From NCBI RefSeq assembly GCF_004353825.1, contig NZ_SMNA01000015.1, positions 62,001 through 126,000 on the forward strand: a DNA stretch of 64,000 nucleotides, given 5' to 3'. Numbering within the stretch: position 1 is the first letter of the stretch; each line of letters starts with the position of its first letter. Both the position numbers and the translations under genes were made by a program. Of the stretch, positions 44,224-54,427 are shown one piece after another. The DNA comes from Occultella glacieicola. Its GTDB lineage: Bacteria; Actinomycetota; Actinomycetes; Actinomycetales; Beutenbergiaceae. The notes under the pieces are model-generated. The model was not told the origin of the DNA and ran no database searches. It saw only the letters and a program-made list of their open reading frames with translations.

Positions 44224-45258
44224 ATGACGCAGTTCTCGGACACCGGGCCGGACGCTCCGCGCAAGGCGACGATCGCCTCGATCGCCACCGAGGCGGGGGT
44301 CTCGGTCCCGACCGTCTCGAAGGTGCTGAACGGACGCCCCGACGTCTCGCAGAGGACCCGCGAACGGGTCGAGGAGGTGCTCGCCCGGAACAACTACCGG
44401 CGCCGCCGGTCGAACGGTCCCGCGGGACCGGCGCTCATCGATCTGGTGTTCCACCAGTTGGGGTCGCCGTGGGCCATCGAGATCATCCGCGGCGTCGAGG
44501 CGGTCGCGGCGTCCGAGCACGTGGGCGTGGTGCTCTCCGAGCTCGGTGGCAAGCACCGCCCGCCCCAGGAGCTTCTCGATGCGGTTCTGGCCAGGCGCCC
44601 GTTGGGGGTGGTGCTCGTGCTGTCCGGCCTGGACCGCGAGCAGCGGCACCAACTGGAGAGCCGATCGATCCCGTTCCTGGTCGTGGACACCGACGGCGAG
44701 CCGCCGGCGGGCGTGCCCACGGTCGGGTCGAACAACTGGAGCGGCGGGCTGAGCGCCACCCGGCATCTGATCGAGCTCGGCCACCGTCGGGTCGCCGTCA
44801 TCAGCGGTCCCGCCGACGTCCTGTGCAGCCGTGCCCGCGTCGACGGCTACCGGACCGCGCACGACGAGTCCGGGGTGCCGCTCGACCCGGCCCTGACCCG
44901 GTACGGCGACTTCAGCGTCGACGGTGGGCACAGGTACGGCCTGGAACTGCTGAGCCTGCCGGACCGCCCGACCGCGATCTTCGCGGGCTCGGACATGCAG
45001 GCGCTCGGCGTGCTGCGGGCCGCCGACGAGCTGGGCCTGCGGGTGCCCGAGGACGTTTCGGTGGTCGGCTACGACAACCTGCCGCTGGCCGAGTGGGTGG
45101 TGCCGCAGCTGACCACGGTGAACCAGCCGCTCTACGACATGGGCGCGACGGCCACCCGGATGCTGCTCGGCATCGCCAGGGGTGAGGCGCCCATCAACAG
45201 GCGCCTCGACCTGGCCGCCGAACTCGTGGTGCGCCGGTCCACAGCCCTGCTCGCCTGA
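44224..45258 (+). CDS. LacI-family transcriptional regulator
   Basis: 344-residue repressor. The helix-turn-helix reads TIASIATEAGVSVPTVSKVLNGR followed by hinge helix EEVLARNNYRRRR; a periplasmic-binding-protein-like sugar domain follows, ending VSVVGYDNLPLAEWVVPQLTTVNQP. ATG 44224 is preferred: GGGAGGA lies 13 bases upstream, somewhat far, and an in-frame GTG at 44212 would be too close to it. It faces the GH3-importer operon and should repress it until an imported sugar binds. CGAAA-N-TTTCG operators stand near both starts. Confidence 0.92.
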   Translation: MTQFSDTGPDAPRKATIASIATEAGVSVPTVSKVLNGRPDVSQRTRERVEEVLARNNYRRRRSNGPAGPALIDLVFHQLGSPWAIEIIRGVEAVAASEHVGVVLSELGGKHRPPQELLDAVLARRPLGVVLVLSGLDREQRHQLESRSIPFLVVDTDGEPPAGVPTVGSNNWSGGLSATRHLIELGHRRVAVISGPADVLCSRARVDGYRTAHDESGVPLDPALTRYGDFSVDGGHRYGLELLSLPDRPTAIFAGSDMQALGVLRAADELGLRVPEDVSVVGYDNLPLAEWVVPQLTTVNQPLYDMGATATRMLLGIARGEAPINRRLDLAAELVVRRSTALLA

Positions 45259-45323
45259 CTGCTCCGCCCCCCACGCGCCCCCACGCGCTGCCCTCGCGCT
45301 GCCCGATGCGCCGCCACGCACCC

Positions 45324-45364
45324 GCTGACCTCGGCTACGACCGTCGGGGACGGTCAGGGTCAGC
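45324..45364. terminator. Two-part hairpin after the LacI gene
   Basis: Outer arms GCTGACC / GGTCAGC and inner arms GACCGTC / GACGGTC with a 3-base loop, 66 bases after the LacI stop. The rest of the 268-base gap up to the malic enzyme gene holds no recognised gene. Confidence 0.55.
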
Positions 45365-45526
45365 GGCCCGGGCAGATCGGCCGGTCGAGGGAGCGGGTCC
45401 GCGCGTCCGAGCCGGGTGGGAGGGACGGTGGTGCCACCTCCACCCGGCTGCGGCACAATGGCCAGCGGCGCCCCGATCGACGACGTGGGGCGAACCCCGA
45501 GCGCGGTGAAGGTGGTCCAACAGGCG

Positions 45527-46933
<1,407 letters not shown>

Positions 46934-46993
46934 CCTGGCCCGCACGGTCCGCCCGCCCGGCCTGCTGCCGGCATATTCCCTTGCCCGGCCGCC

Positions 46994-46999
46994 TACCGT
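46994..46999 (+). promoter_or_regulatory. -10 box for leaderless rsgA
   Basis: TACCGT seven bases before the GTG at 47007, with no ribosome site in between. Confidence 0.45.
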
Positions 47000-47006
47000 C
47001 GGTGGT

Positions 47007-48053
47007 GTGAACGATGGCGGCACGAAGTCTGGCAACGGGCGGATCTCCCGGGTCGACCGGGGATCGGTCCAGGTGCTGCTGCCTGCTGACGGCACCGAGC
47101 CCGGCACGCTCGATCCACGGGCGGAGCCGGTCGAGCTGACCGTGCCGACCGACCGGGCCGGCACCCTGCCGGCCGTGGTCGGCGACCCGGTGCACCCGGC
47201 CGTCGGAGACCGGGTGGTCATCGACGGTGACCGGGTGTTCGTCGCGCCCCGTACCAGCGAGTTGTCCCGGGACGGCTCCGACCGCACGTCCCTCGAGCAG
47301 GTGATCGCCGCGAACGTGGACGTGGTCGTCATCGTTGAACACCTCGAGCCCACGCCATCCCTCGGCCGCCTCGAACGGATGCTGACCATCGCGTGGCGCT
47401 CCGGAGCGATCCCGCTCGTGGTGCTGACCAAGTCCGATCTCGTCTCCGACACCGAGCACTGGGTCGGTGAAGCGGAGGCGGTTGCGCCAGGGGTCGGCGT
47501 GGTCGCCGTGAGCGCGAGCACCGGTGCCGGCCTGGACGATCTCGACACCGCCCTCGCCGGCGCCCAGACCCTGGTGCTGATCGGGCCCTCCGGCGCGGGC
47601 AAGTCGACGCTGGTCAATGCGCTCTCCGGGTCGGACGTGATGATCACCGGTGCCGTCCGCGGCGACGGCCGCGGCATGCACACCACCACGCACCGTCAAC
47701 TCGTGCCGCTGCCCGGCGGGCGGCTGCTGATCGACACCCCGGGCCTGCGCTCGGTCGGGATCGTCGCCACCGAGGAGGCGGTGGCCGCCACCTTCGAGGA
47801 CATCGAGGCGCTCGTCGCACTGTGCCGGTTCAACGACTGTGCGCACGAGCAGGAGCCGGGCTGCGCCGTCGTCGCGGCACTCGACGCCGGCGAGCTCAGC
47901 GAGCGACGGTTCACCTCCTGGCGCAAGCTCCAGCGGGAGGCGCGCCGGCAGGCCGCCCGGGCCGACCAGCGGGTCGCCGCCGAGCAGCGACGCCAGTGGC
48001 GCACCCGGGAGCGTTCGTCCCGGGAGGCAGCCAGGCAGCGGGCGCGGCGCTGA
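47007..48053 (+). CDS. rsgA: Ribosome small-subunit GTPase RsgA
   Basis: 348-residue circularly permuted GTPase that helps mature the 30S subunit. An OB-fold N-terminus is followed by the motifs in permuted order: TKSD (G4), GPSGAGKSTLVN (G1) and DTPG (G3). The zinc site is CRFNDCAHEQEPGC, the exact family pattern. The C-terminal tail is very basic, suited to RNA contact. GTG 47007 is chosen because earlier codons are non-coding-like and TACCGT ends seven bases before it. Confidence 0.93.
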   Translation: MNDGGTKSGNGRISRVDRGSVQVLLPADGTEPGTLDPRAEPVELTVPTDRAGTLPAVVGDPVHPAVGDRVVIDGDRVFVAPRTSELSRDGSDRTSLEQVIAANVDVVVIVEHLEPTPSLGRLERMLTIAWRSGAIPLVVLTKSDLVSDTEHWVGEAEAVAPGVGVVAVSASTGAGLDDLDTALAGAQTLVLIGPSGAGKSTLVNALSGSDVMITGAVRGDGRGMHTTTHRQLVPLPGGRLLIDTPGLRSVGIVATEEAVAATFEDIEALVALCRFNDCAHEQEPGCAVVAALDAGELSERRFTSWRKLQREARRQAARADQRVAAEQRRQWRTRERSSREAARQRARR

Positions 48054-48071
48054 CCCTCGAGGCCGCAGCCC

Positions 48072-48104
48072 CCCCGTTGAACGTTCCATGACCCTCCGGT
48101 GAAC
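48072..48104 (-). promoter_or_regulatory. Three-unit PHO box upstream of the nuclease gene
   Basis: Three contiguous 11-base units on the minus strand: GTTCACCGGAG, GGTCATGGAAC and GTTCAACGGGG (48104 down to 48072). Actinobacterial PhoP sites are direct repeats of 11 bases whose first seven resemble GTTCACC. A TACCGT -10 (48154-48159) follows about 50 bases downstream. This predicts induction of the nuclease/nucleotidase under phosphate shortage. Confidence 0.75.
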
Positions 48105-48204
48105 TCCGACGCGGAAGGTGCCCGAATCCCTTCCAGGTGTCACCGGAGGGCGCTACCGTGCCGGGTACCCCCTGTTGTCTGGATCACACAAAGGATGCCC
48201 CCAC

Positions 48205-51200
48205 ATGTCACCATCCTCCAGGGGCGGTCGCAGGCATGCGTTCCGTCCCATAGCTACGATCACGACGCTCGCGCTCGCGAGTCTCGGCGCCGCGGCTCCC
48301 GCGTTCGCCGCCACCGAACCACCCGACAGCGACCCCGGCAGCGCCGCCGCGACACTCTCCTCGGGGGATGAGAGTGCCGCATTCGCGCAGACCGACGGCT
48401 CGATCTTCATCAGCGAGATCCACTACGACAACGCGGGCACCGACGCCCGCGAGTTCATCGAGATCCAAGCGCCGGCCGGGACGAACCTGAACCGCTGGAG
48501 CGTGGTGCTCTACGGCGCCGACGGCGTCGCGTACGACACCTCGAACGTCCGAGGCTCGGCTCGCAACGGCACCGTTGTGCTGAACTACGGATCCGAGTCC
48601 ATCGTCAACGGCACCGGTGGCGTCGCCCTGGTGAACCCCGACGGCGGCGTCGTCGAGTTCATCTCCTACGGCGGCGCGATCACCGCGGCCGACGGCCCGG
48701 CGGCCGGACTGGCCAGCACCGACATCGGCGTGCAGCAGTCCGAGGCCGAGCGAGGCCTGACACTGCAGCGGATCGGCACTGCGTGGACCGGCCCGGTCGC
48801 CAGCACGCAGGGCGCGCCGAACCCCGAGCCGGAGCCGGAGCCCGAGGTCGAGGCGTTCATCAGCGAGATCCACTACGACAACGTCGGCACCGACGTCGGC
48901 GAGGCGATCGAGGTCCAGGCCACCGTGGGGGCGGACCTGACCGGCTGGACCCTGGTCCTCTACAACGGCAACAACGGCGGCCCCTACGACACCGACGCGG
49001 TCGGCGGCGTGGTTCCGGACGCCGGGGTGCTCGTCGTCGAGTACCCGGAGAACGGCATCCAGAACGGATCGCCCGACGGCGTCGCGCTCGTCGACGCGGA
49101 CGGCAACCTCGTCGAGTTCCTCACCTACGAGGGCAGCTTCGCCGCCGTCGGCGGCCCCGCGGACGGCGTGACCGGCACCGACATCGGCGTCGAGCAGGGC
49201 TCCTCGAACCCGATCGGGGAGTCCCTGCAACTGATCGACGGCGTCTGGACCGGCCCCGCCCCGGAGTCGTTCGGTGCCATCAACACCGCCGACGACCCGG
49301 GTGAGCCCGGCGAGCCCGGTGAGGACACGCACACCATCGCCGAGATCCAGGGCACCGGGGACGCCTCCCCGGTGGCCGGCCAGACCGTGACCACCACCGG
49401 TGTGGTCACCGCGGCCTACCCGACCGGCGGCTTCGACGGGTACTACCTGCAGACCGCGGGCAGCGGCGGCGATGCCGATCCGAGCACCCGGACCGCCTCC
49501 GACGGCGTGTTCGTGTACTCGGCGGCGACGGTCGGTTCCGTGCAGGTCGGCGACCACGTCCAGGTGACCGGCTCGGTCGTGGAGTTCAACGGCCTCACCG
49601 AGATCACCGTCGGCGCCGGTGGCGCCGTGGTGCTGGACACCCCGGCCGAGGCGGTCAAGCCGATCGAGGCGTTCGCCCTGCCCGGCACGGACGCCGAGCG
49701 GGAGGTCTTCGAGGGGATGCTCGTCGCCCCCGTCGCCGACTACGTGGTCTCCGACACCTACGCCCTCGGCGGGTGGGGTACCAGCGCGTTCGGGTCCATC
49801 GGGCTCGGCCTCGGTGGCCCGCTCGTCCAGGAGACGGATGTCGCCCTGCCCGGCACGCCCGAGTTCGACGCGGTCGCCGCCGACAACGCGGCCCGCGCCA
49901 TCACCCTCGACGACGGGCAGTCCGCCCGTACCGCGACCAGCGCGAACGTGCCCTACCTGACCGGAGCGCCGAACGTGCGCACCGGCGCCGGGCTCACGTT
50001 CTCCGCCCCGGTCATCGTCGACTTCCGGTTCCAGTGGAACTTCCAGCCGACGGCCCCGGTCGACGGCAACGCCGACGACGTGGTGCTGTTCAACACGGGC
50101 AACACCCAGGAGGCGAACGCCACCCCGCAGGACGTGGGCGGTGACCTGAGTATCGCGACGTTCAACGTGCTGAACTACTTCACCACCCTCGGCACGGACC
50201 TGCCCGGCTGCGTGCCCTACACCGACCGGGACGGCAACCCGATCACGGTCAACACCGGGTGTGACGCCCGTGGCGCCTGGGACGAGGCGAACCTGCAGCG
50301 TCAGCAGGACAAGATCGTCGCGGCCATCAACGGCCTCGGCGCGGACGTGGTCTCCCTCGAGGAGATCGAGAACTCGGCGCAGTTCGGGCAGGACCGGGAC
50401 GCCGCGCTCGCGGCCCTCGTCGACGCCCTGAACGCCGACGCCGGGGCCGGCACCTGGGCGTTCGCGCCCTCGCCGGCCGTGCTGCCGGACCTGGCCGACC
50501 AGGACGTCATCCGGAACGCGTTCATCTACCGGCCGGCGAGCGTGGAGCTCGCCGGGGACTCGGTCGTGCTCGTCGGCTCGGCCGCGTTCGACAACGCCCG
50601 CGAGCCGCTCGCCCAGGCCTTCACCGCCGTCGGCAGCGACTACACCTTCATCGCCGTCACGAACCACTTCAAGTCCAAGGGTGGCGACTGCGGCGACCTG
50701 CCGGAGGGCTGCTTCGACGCGGACCGGGTGGCCCAGGCGCAGGCGCTGACGGCGTTCGCGCAGGACGTGGCCGACGCCGCCGGGGTGGAGGACATCTTCC
50801 TGCTCGGTGACTTCAACTCCTACGGAGCGGAGAACCCGGTCGTCGCGCTCGAGGCGGCCGGCTACACCAACCTCAACACCGAGGAGACCACGTACGTCTT
50901 CGACGGCAAGGTCGGCTCGCTCGACCACGTGTTCGCCAACGCCTCCGCCCTGGAGACCGTCACCGGCGTGGACGTGTGGAGCATCAACTCGGTCGAGTCC
51001 GTGCTCGCGGAGTACTCGCGGTACAACTACTTCGCCAGCGAGCACTTCCAGCCCGGGACCCAGTTCCGGGCCTCGGACCACGACCCGATCATCGTCGGGA
51101 TCGACGTGCCGGAGGATGTCACGCCCACGGTGGACATCAACCTCCTCTCGATCAACGACTTCCACGGTCGGATCGAGGCGGGCGGCGAGTCCGCGGGCGG

Positions 51201-53079
51201 TGCCGTGCTGTCCTGCGCGGTCGACACGTTCCGCGCGCAGAATCCGAACACCCTGCTCGTCTCCGCCGGGGACAGCATCGGGGCGTCGACGTTCACCTCG
51301 TTCATCGCCGGCGACCAGCCGACGATCGACGTGCTGAACACGATCGGCCTGGACGTCTCCGCGTTCGGCAACCACGAGTTCGACCAGGGTCAGGACGACG
51401 TGAACGACCGGGTGATCCCGGCGTCGAACTGGCCGTACGTGGCCGCGAACATCGTGGACGCCAACGGTGACCCGGTGTACGACCCGTACACGATCCTCGA
51501 CGTCGACGGCATCTCGGTCGGCTTCATCGGTGCGATCACCGAGGAGATGCCGGCCCTGGTCTCCCCGGCCGGCATCGAGGGCCTCACCTTCAGCGACATG
51601 GGTGAGGCGGTCAACTCGTACTCGGCGCAGCTCTCCGACGGCGACGACGCCAACGGCGAGGCGGACGTGATCGTGGTGCTCGTGCACGACGGCGCGTCGT
51701 CCCCGGACCTGGCCAGCGCCGACGGCACCCCGTACGGCGACCTGGTCGCCGGCGCGGACGCCAACATCGACGCGATCATCTCCGGGCACACCCACCAGGC
51801 CTACGTCCACGACGTCGACGGCCTGTGGGTGACCCAGACCGGCCAGTACGGCGAGCGGCTGGGCCACCTGGAGTTGACCGTCGACCGCGCCTCCGGTGAG
51901 GTCACGGCCGCCACCGCCGAGAACGTGGACCTGGTCCCCGTTGCCGGCAACCCGACGGCGACCCCGCCGATCCCGCGGGAGACGTTCTGTGCGGGTGACC
52001 CCGAGGTCCAGACGATCATCGACGAGGCGGTGGCCGTCGCCGACGAACTCGGCGCCGTCCCGCTCGGCGAGATCACGGCGGACTTCAACCGGGCCCGCCA
52101 GAGCAACGGCTCGGAGAACCGCGGCGGCGAGTCCACCCTGGGGAACTTCGTGGCGGACGTCCAGCTCTGGGCGGCGCAGCGGACCAACCCGAACGCGCAG
52201 ATCGCCATGATGAACCCGGGCGGGCTGCGGGCGGACATGACGTACGCCGCCTCCGGCAACGAGGGCGACGGCGTGCTCACCTACCGCGAGGCGGCGATCG
52301 TCCAGCCGTTCGCGAACACCCTGGTCACCACCGTGCTCACCGGTGACCAGATCGCCCAGGTGCTCGAGGAGCAGTGGCAGCCCGCCGCGGCCTCCCGCCC
52401 GTTCCTGCGGCTCGGTGTGTCGGCGGGCTTCACCTACACCTATGACCCGAACGCCGCAGCCGGCGAGCGGATCCTGGAGATGACCCTGAACGGCGAGCCG
52501 ATCGACCCGGCCGCGCAGTACACGGTCGTGGTGAACTCGTTCCTGGCCTCCGGTGGTGACAACTTCGCCACCCTGGCCGAGGGCACGAGCACCGCCGACT
52601 CCGGTCAGAGCGACCTGGTCGCCATGGTGGACTACATGGCCGAGTTCGGTTCGGCTTCGCCGGACCTGGCCCAGCGCGCCGTCGGCGTCAGTTGGGTCTC
52701 GGACCCGGCGGCCGAGTACGCGGCCGGTGACGAGATCGCCCTGGACCTGTCCTCGCTGGCCTTCTCTGCCGGTGAGCCGGTTCCGGCGGAGGTCGCGATC
52801 ACCCTCGGCGGTCAGCAGGTCGGGACCGCTGCGGTGGATCCGGCCATCGTGGACACCACCGACGAGGTCGGCCGGGCCCAGGTACGGGTGACCGTGCCCG
52901 AAGGTCTGGAAGGCACCGTCGACCTCGTCATCACCGATGACAACGGCACCTCGGTGACCACCCCCGTCACGGTGGCGGCCGACGAGGAGCCCGAGGAGCC
53001 GACGAACCCGTGGGAGGCGTTCGCCCGCTTCCTGTGGGCGCTGCTGAAGTTCCTGTTCCCGTGGTGGCCGTGGCCGTGA
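48205..53079 (+). CDS. Secreted nuclease/5'-nucleotidase fusion with two lamin-tail domains
   Basis: 1624-residue exported protein. Order: signal peptide (1-36, ending APAFA), lamin-tail-like domain 1 (about 65-200) and 2 (about 215-355), both opening ISEIHYDN; an OB-fold region (about 375-480); an ExeM/NucH-type endonuclease/exonuclease/phosphatase domain (about 645-960; TFNVLNYF, LLGDFNSYG, SDHDP); a metallophosphatase (about 980-1240; INDFHGR, GNHEFD, SGHTHQ); the 5'-nucleotidase C-terminal domain (about 1285-1490); an Ig-like domain; and a short aromatic tail (FLWALLKFLFPWWPWP). It should degrade extracellular DNA to nucleotides and free the phosphate. No LPxTG anchor. ATG 48205 has AAAGGA nine bases upstream. 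The PHO box upstream fits phosphate scavenging. Confidence 0.93.
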   Translation: MSPSSRGGRRHAFRPIATITTLALASLGAAAPAFAATEPPDSDPGSAAATLSSGDESAAFAQTDGSIFISEIHYDNAGTDAREFIEIQAPAGTNLNRWSVVLYGADGVAYDTSNVRGSARNGTVVLNYGSESIVNGTGGVALVNPDGGVVEFISYGGAITAADGPAAGLASTDIGVQQSEAERGLTLQRIGTAWTGPVASTQGAPNPEPEPEPEVEAFISEIHYDNVGTDVGEAIEVQATVGADLTGWTLVLYNGNNGGPYDTDAVGGVVPDAGVLVVEYPENGIQNGSPDGVALVDADGNLVEFLTYEGSFAAVGGPADGVTGTDIGVEQGSSNPIGESLQLIDGVWTGPAPESFGAINTADDPGEPGEPGEDTHTIAEIQGTGDASPVAGQTVTTTGVVTAAYPTGGFDGYYLQTAGSGGDADPSTRTASDGVFVYSAATVGSVQVGDHVQVTGSVVEFNGLTEITVGAGGAVVLDTPAEAVKPIEAFALPGTDAEREVFEGMLVAPVADYVVSDTYALGGWGTSAFGSIGLGLGGPLVQETDVALPGTPEFDAVAADNAARAITLDDGQSARTATSANVPYLTGAPNVRTGAGLTFSAPVIVDFRFQWNFQPTAPVDGNADDVVLFNTGNTQEANATPQDVGGDLSIATFNVLNYFTTLGTDLPGCVPYTDRDGNPITVNTGCDARGAWDEANLQRQQDKIVAAINGLGADVVSLEEIENSAQFGQDRDAALAALVDALNADAGAGTWAFAPSPAVLPDLADQDVIRNAFIYRPASVELAGDSVVLVGSAAFDNAREPLAQAFTAVGSDYTFIAVTNHFKSKGGDCGDLPEGCFDADRVAQAQALTAFAQDVADAAGVEDIFLLGDFNSYGAENPVVALEAAGYTNLNTEETTYVFDGKVGSLDHVFANASALETVTGVDVWSINSVESVLAEYSRYNYFASEHFQPGTQFRASDHDPIIVGIDVPEDVTPTVDINLLSINDFHGRIEAGGESAGGAVLSCAVDTFRAQNPNTLLVSAGDSIGASTFTSFIAGDQPTIDVLNTIGLDVSAFGNHEFDQGQDDVNDRVIPASNWPYVAANIVDANGDPVYDPYTILDVDGISVGFIGAITEEMPALVSPAGIEGLTFSDMGEAVNSYSAQLSDGDDANGEADVIVVLVHDGASSPDLASADGTPYGDLVAGADANIDAIISGHTHQAYVHDVDGLWVTQTGQYGERLGHLELTVDRASGEVTAATAENVDLVPVAGNPTATPPIPRETFCAGDPEVQTIIDEAVAVADELGAVPLGEITADFNRARQSNGSENRGGESTLGNFVADVQLWAAQRTNPNAQIAMMNPGGLRADMTYAASGNEGDGVLTYREAAIVQPFANTLVTTVLTGDQIAQVLEEQWQPAAASRPFLRLGVSAGFTYTYDPNAAAGERILEMTLNGEPIDPAAQYTVVVNSFLASGGDNFATLAEGTSTADSGQSDLVAMVDYMAEFGSASPDLAQRAVGVSWVSDPAAEYAAGDEIALDLSSLAFSAGEPVPAEVAITLGGQQVGTAAVDPAIVDTTDEVGRAQVRVTVPEGLEGTVDLVITDDNGTSVTTPVTVAADEEPEEPTNPWEAFARFLWALLKFLFPWWPWP

Positions 53080-53126
53080 TGAGCCTGGGCTGGGCCTTCT
53101 GGAGTTCCTAGCCCGGTAGGCAGACC

Positions 53127-53165
53127 CGGACGCCCGGTCCCCGTCAAGCGGGGGCCGGGCGTCCG
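53127..53165 (+). terminator. Strong terminator after the nuclease gene
   Basis: 17-bp stem with one G-T pair and a 5-base loop, 48 bases after the stop. It contains GACGCCCGG / CCGGGCGTC. No T-run. Confidence 0.75.
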
Positions 53166-53209
53166 CACGTGTGCGCCCCGTACCCCTGCGTCCTGGCCCG
53201 TCACAGCCG

Positions 53210-53286
53210 CTCGACTCAGTCACCGGCCCCTCGAATCAGTCGGCGCAGAGGGGCGTGCCGACTGACTCGAGGGCTTGGCGACTGAC
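53210..53286. repeat. Symmetric four-box repeat (TCAGTC core)
   Basis: TCAGTC occurs at 53216-53221 and 53236-53241 on the plus strand and at 53260-53265 and 53280-53285 on the minus strand. Both pairs are spaced 20 bases, and the set is symmetric about 53250/53251. Copies 1-3 extend to CTCGANTCAGTC. The inner pair forms 15-bp inverted arms with one mismatch. It lies just before the promoter of the sterol-carrier-fold gene. Confidence 0.8.
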
Positions 53287-53300
53287 ACCGCCGGGACCGG

Positions 53301-53306
53301 TAGGTT
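53301..53306 (+). promoter_or_regulatory. -10 box for leaderless start at 53314
   Basis: TAGGTT seven bases before the GTG at 53314, fifteen bases after the last box of the symmetric repeat. Confidence 0.45.
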
Positions 53307-53313
53307 CGGGAGC

Positions 53314-53673
53314 GTGGCACGACGGCGGATCAGCACCGAGCAGGGTGAGGCGGCACTGTCCGCGTGGCGGGCCGGGGGCGCGCGGACGGCGCCGGCCGAG
53401 GTCCGTACGGCGGTCCGGTACTGCCTCGAGGAGCTCGGCGAGGTGGCGCCCGGCAACTCGGTCGAGGTGCGGGTCCCGCCGGCCGGGGTGGTCCAGGCCA
53501 TCGAGGGCCCGCGGCACACCCGCGGCACACCGCCGAACGTCGTCGAGATGGACGGCCAGACCTGGCTCGGTCTGGCCACCGGCGAGCTGACCTGGGCCGA
53601 CCAGGTTGCCGCCGGCCGGGTCCGGGCGTCCGGGCAGCGCGCCGACCTGACCGGGGTGCTCCCACTGTTCTGA
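53314..53673 (+). CDS. Sterol-carrier-like (SCP-fold) family protein
   Basis: 119-residue cytoplasmic protein that resembles the short bacterial SCP-ortholog family of actinobacteria: an N-terminal helix pair (GEAALSAWRAGG, RTAVRYCLEELGEV), the strand part NSVEVRVPPAGVVQAIEG, and WLGLATGELTWADQVAAGRVRASG near the end, where SCP2-like proteins have their lipid-pocket closing segment. Function is unknown; it is often found near purF and purM, as it is here. GTG 53314 is supported by TAGGTT seven bases earlier. The four-box repeat directly upstream suggests tight regulation. Confidence 0.78.
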   Translation: MARRRISTEQGEAALSAWRAGGARTAPAEVRTAVRYCLEELGEVAPGNSVEVRVPPAGVVQAIEGPRHTRGTPPNVVEMDGQTWLGLATGELTWADQVAAGRVRASGQRADLTGVLPLF

Positions 53674-53758
53674 GCTGCCCGGGTCGGCCGGGGCGCGAGC
53701 GCCGTTATCCGCCGGTCTCTGCCGGTCTCGGCCGTTCGGTGCCGCGGTGGCCGCGCGG

Positions 53759-53764
53759 TACCGT
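53759..53764 (+). promoter_or_regulatory. -10 box for leaderless start at 53771
   Basis: TACCGT six bases before the ATG at 53771. Same hexamer as for rsgA and the VOC gene. Confidence 0.5.
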
Positions 53765-53770
53765 CGGGGC

Positions 53771-54367
53771 ATGAGCACGTTGGAACAGGGCGATCACGAG
53801 CCCGAGGGCGAACGGGAGCCGATCCCGCCGCTTCCCGGTGCGCCGGCCGAGCAGGACGAGGCCGCGCCCGTCGAGGGGGGCGACGCGGGCGGCCAGGACG
53901 ACGCCGTCGAGGAGGGCGCGCCCGTCGAGGAGGGCGACGCCTCGCCGGCCGACCCACCCGCCGTATTGGCCCCCGACGTGATCGGCGAGCGGAACGACAC
54001 GTCTCTCGAGCCGGCAGCCGGGACGGATCCCGGCGTCGTCCCCCAGGAAGAGGAGCCGCCGGCCTGGGCCGGTTCCGCCGAACGGATCTCGGACCCCACC
54101 ACCCTGGACCTCGCCGCGATCGCGGACCGTCGCCGGGTCCGGCGCGCACCCCGGTTCGGCCGGTTCGCCGGGTTCGGCGTCGCCCTCGGGGTCATCATCG
54201 CGTTCGCGCTGTCCCGGATGGGTGTCCCCACCGAGTACCTCGACCGTGGTGGCATGTTCCTCCTCCTGGTGGCACTGCTCGCCCCGTTCTGCGCTCTGGT
54301 CGCGTGCCTGATCGCGGTGCTGTTGGATCGGACCCACAAGCGTGACCTGAGGGCCGAACCGCACTGA
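53771..54367 (+). CDS. Hypothetical protein with acidic N-terminus and two C-terminal membrane helices
   Basis: 198-residue protein. The first 110 residues are very acidic and Pro/Gly/Ala rich, probably disordered; ADRRRVRRAPRFGRF gives a basic segment, then two hydrophobic helices (FAGFGVALGVIIAFALS and MFLLLVALLAPFCALVACLIAVLL) and a basic end. This layout is seen in many actinobacterial proteins of unknown role near RNB and purine genes. The ATG at 53771, with TACCGT six bases before, is preferred to an upstream in-frame start. It lies 60 bases before the RNB gene. Confidence 0.72.
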   Translation: MSTLEQGDHEPEGEREPIPPLPGAPAEQDEAAPVEGGDAGGQDDAVEEGAPVEEGDASPADPPAVLAPDVIGERNDTSLEPAAGTDPGVVPQEEEPPAWAGSAERISDPTTLDLAAIADRRRVRRAPRFGRFAGFGVALGVIIAFALSRMGVPTEYLDRGGMFLLLVALLAPFCALVACLIAVLLDRTHKRDLRAEPH

Positions 54368-54427
54368 GCCCGGTGCGGCGGCGACGCCGGCCCGACCCCG
54401 CACCGACCCATCCCGGAGGAGCCCGAC

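Noticed and set aside
48208-53223. 1671-codon open frame on the minus strand opposite the nuclease gene
   Set aside because: It mirrors the plus-strand gene in a high-GC sequence, is Arg/Gly/Val rich with no domain, and the plus strand has clear nuclease motifs.
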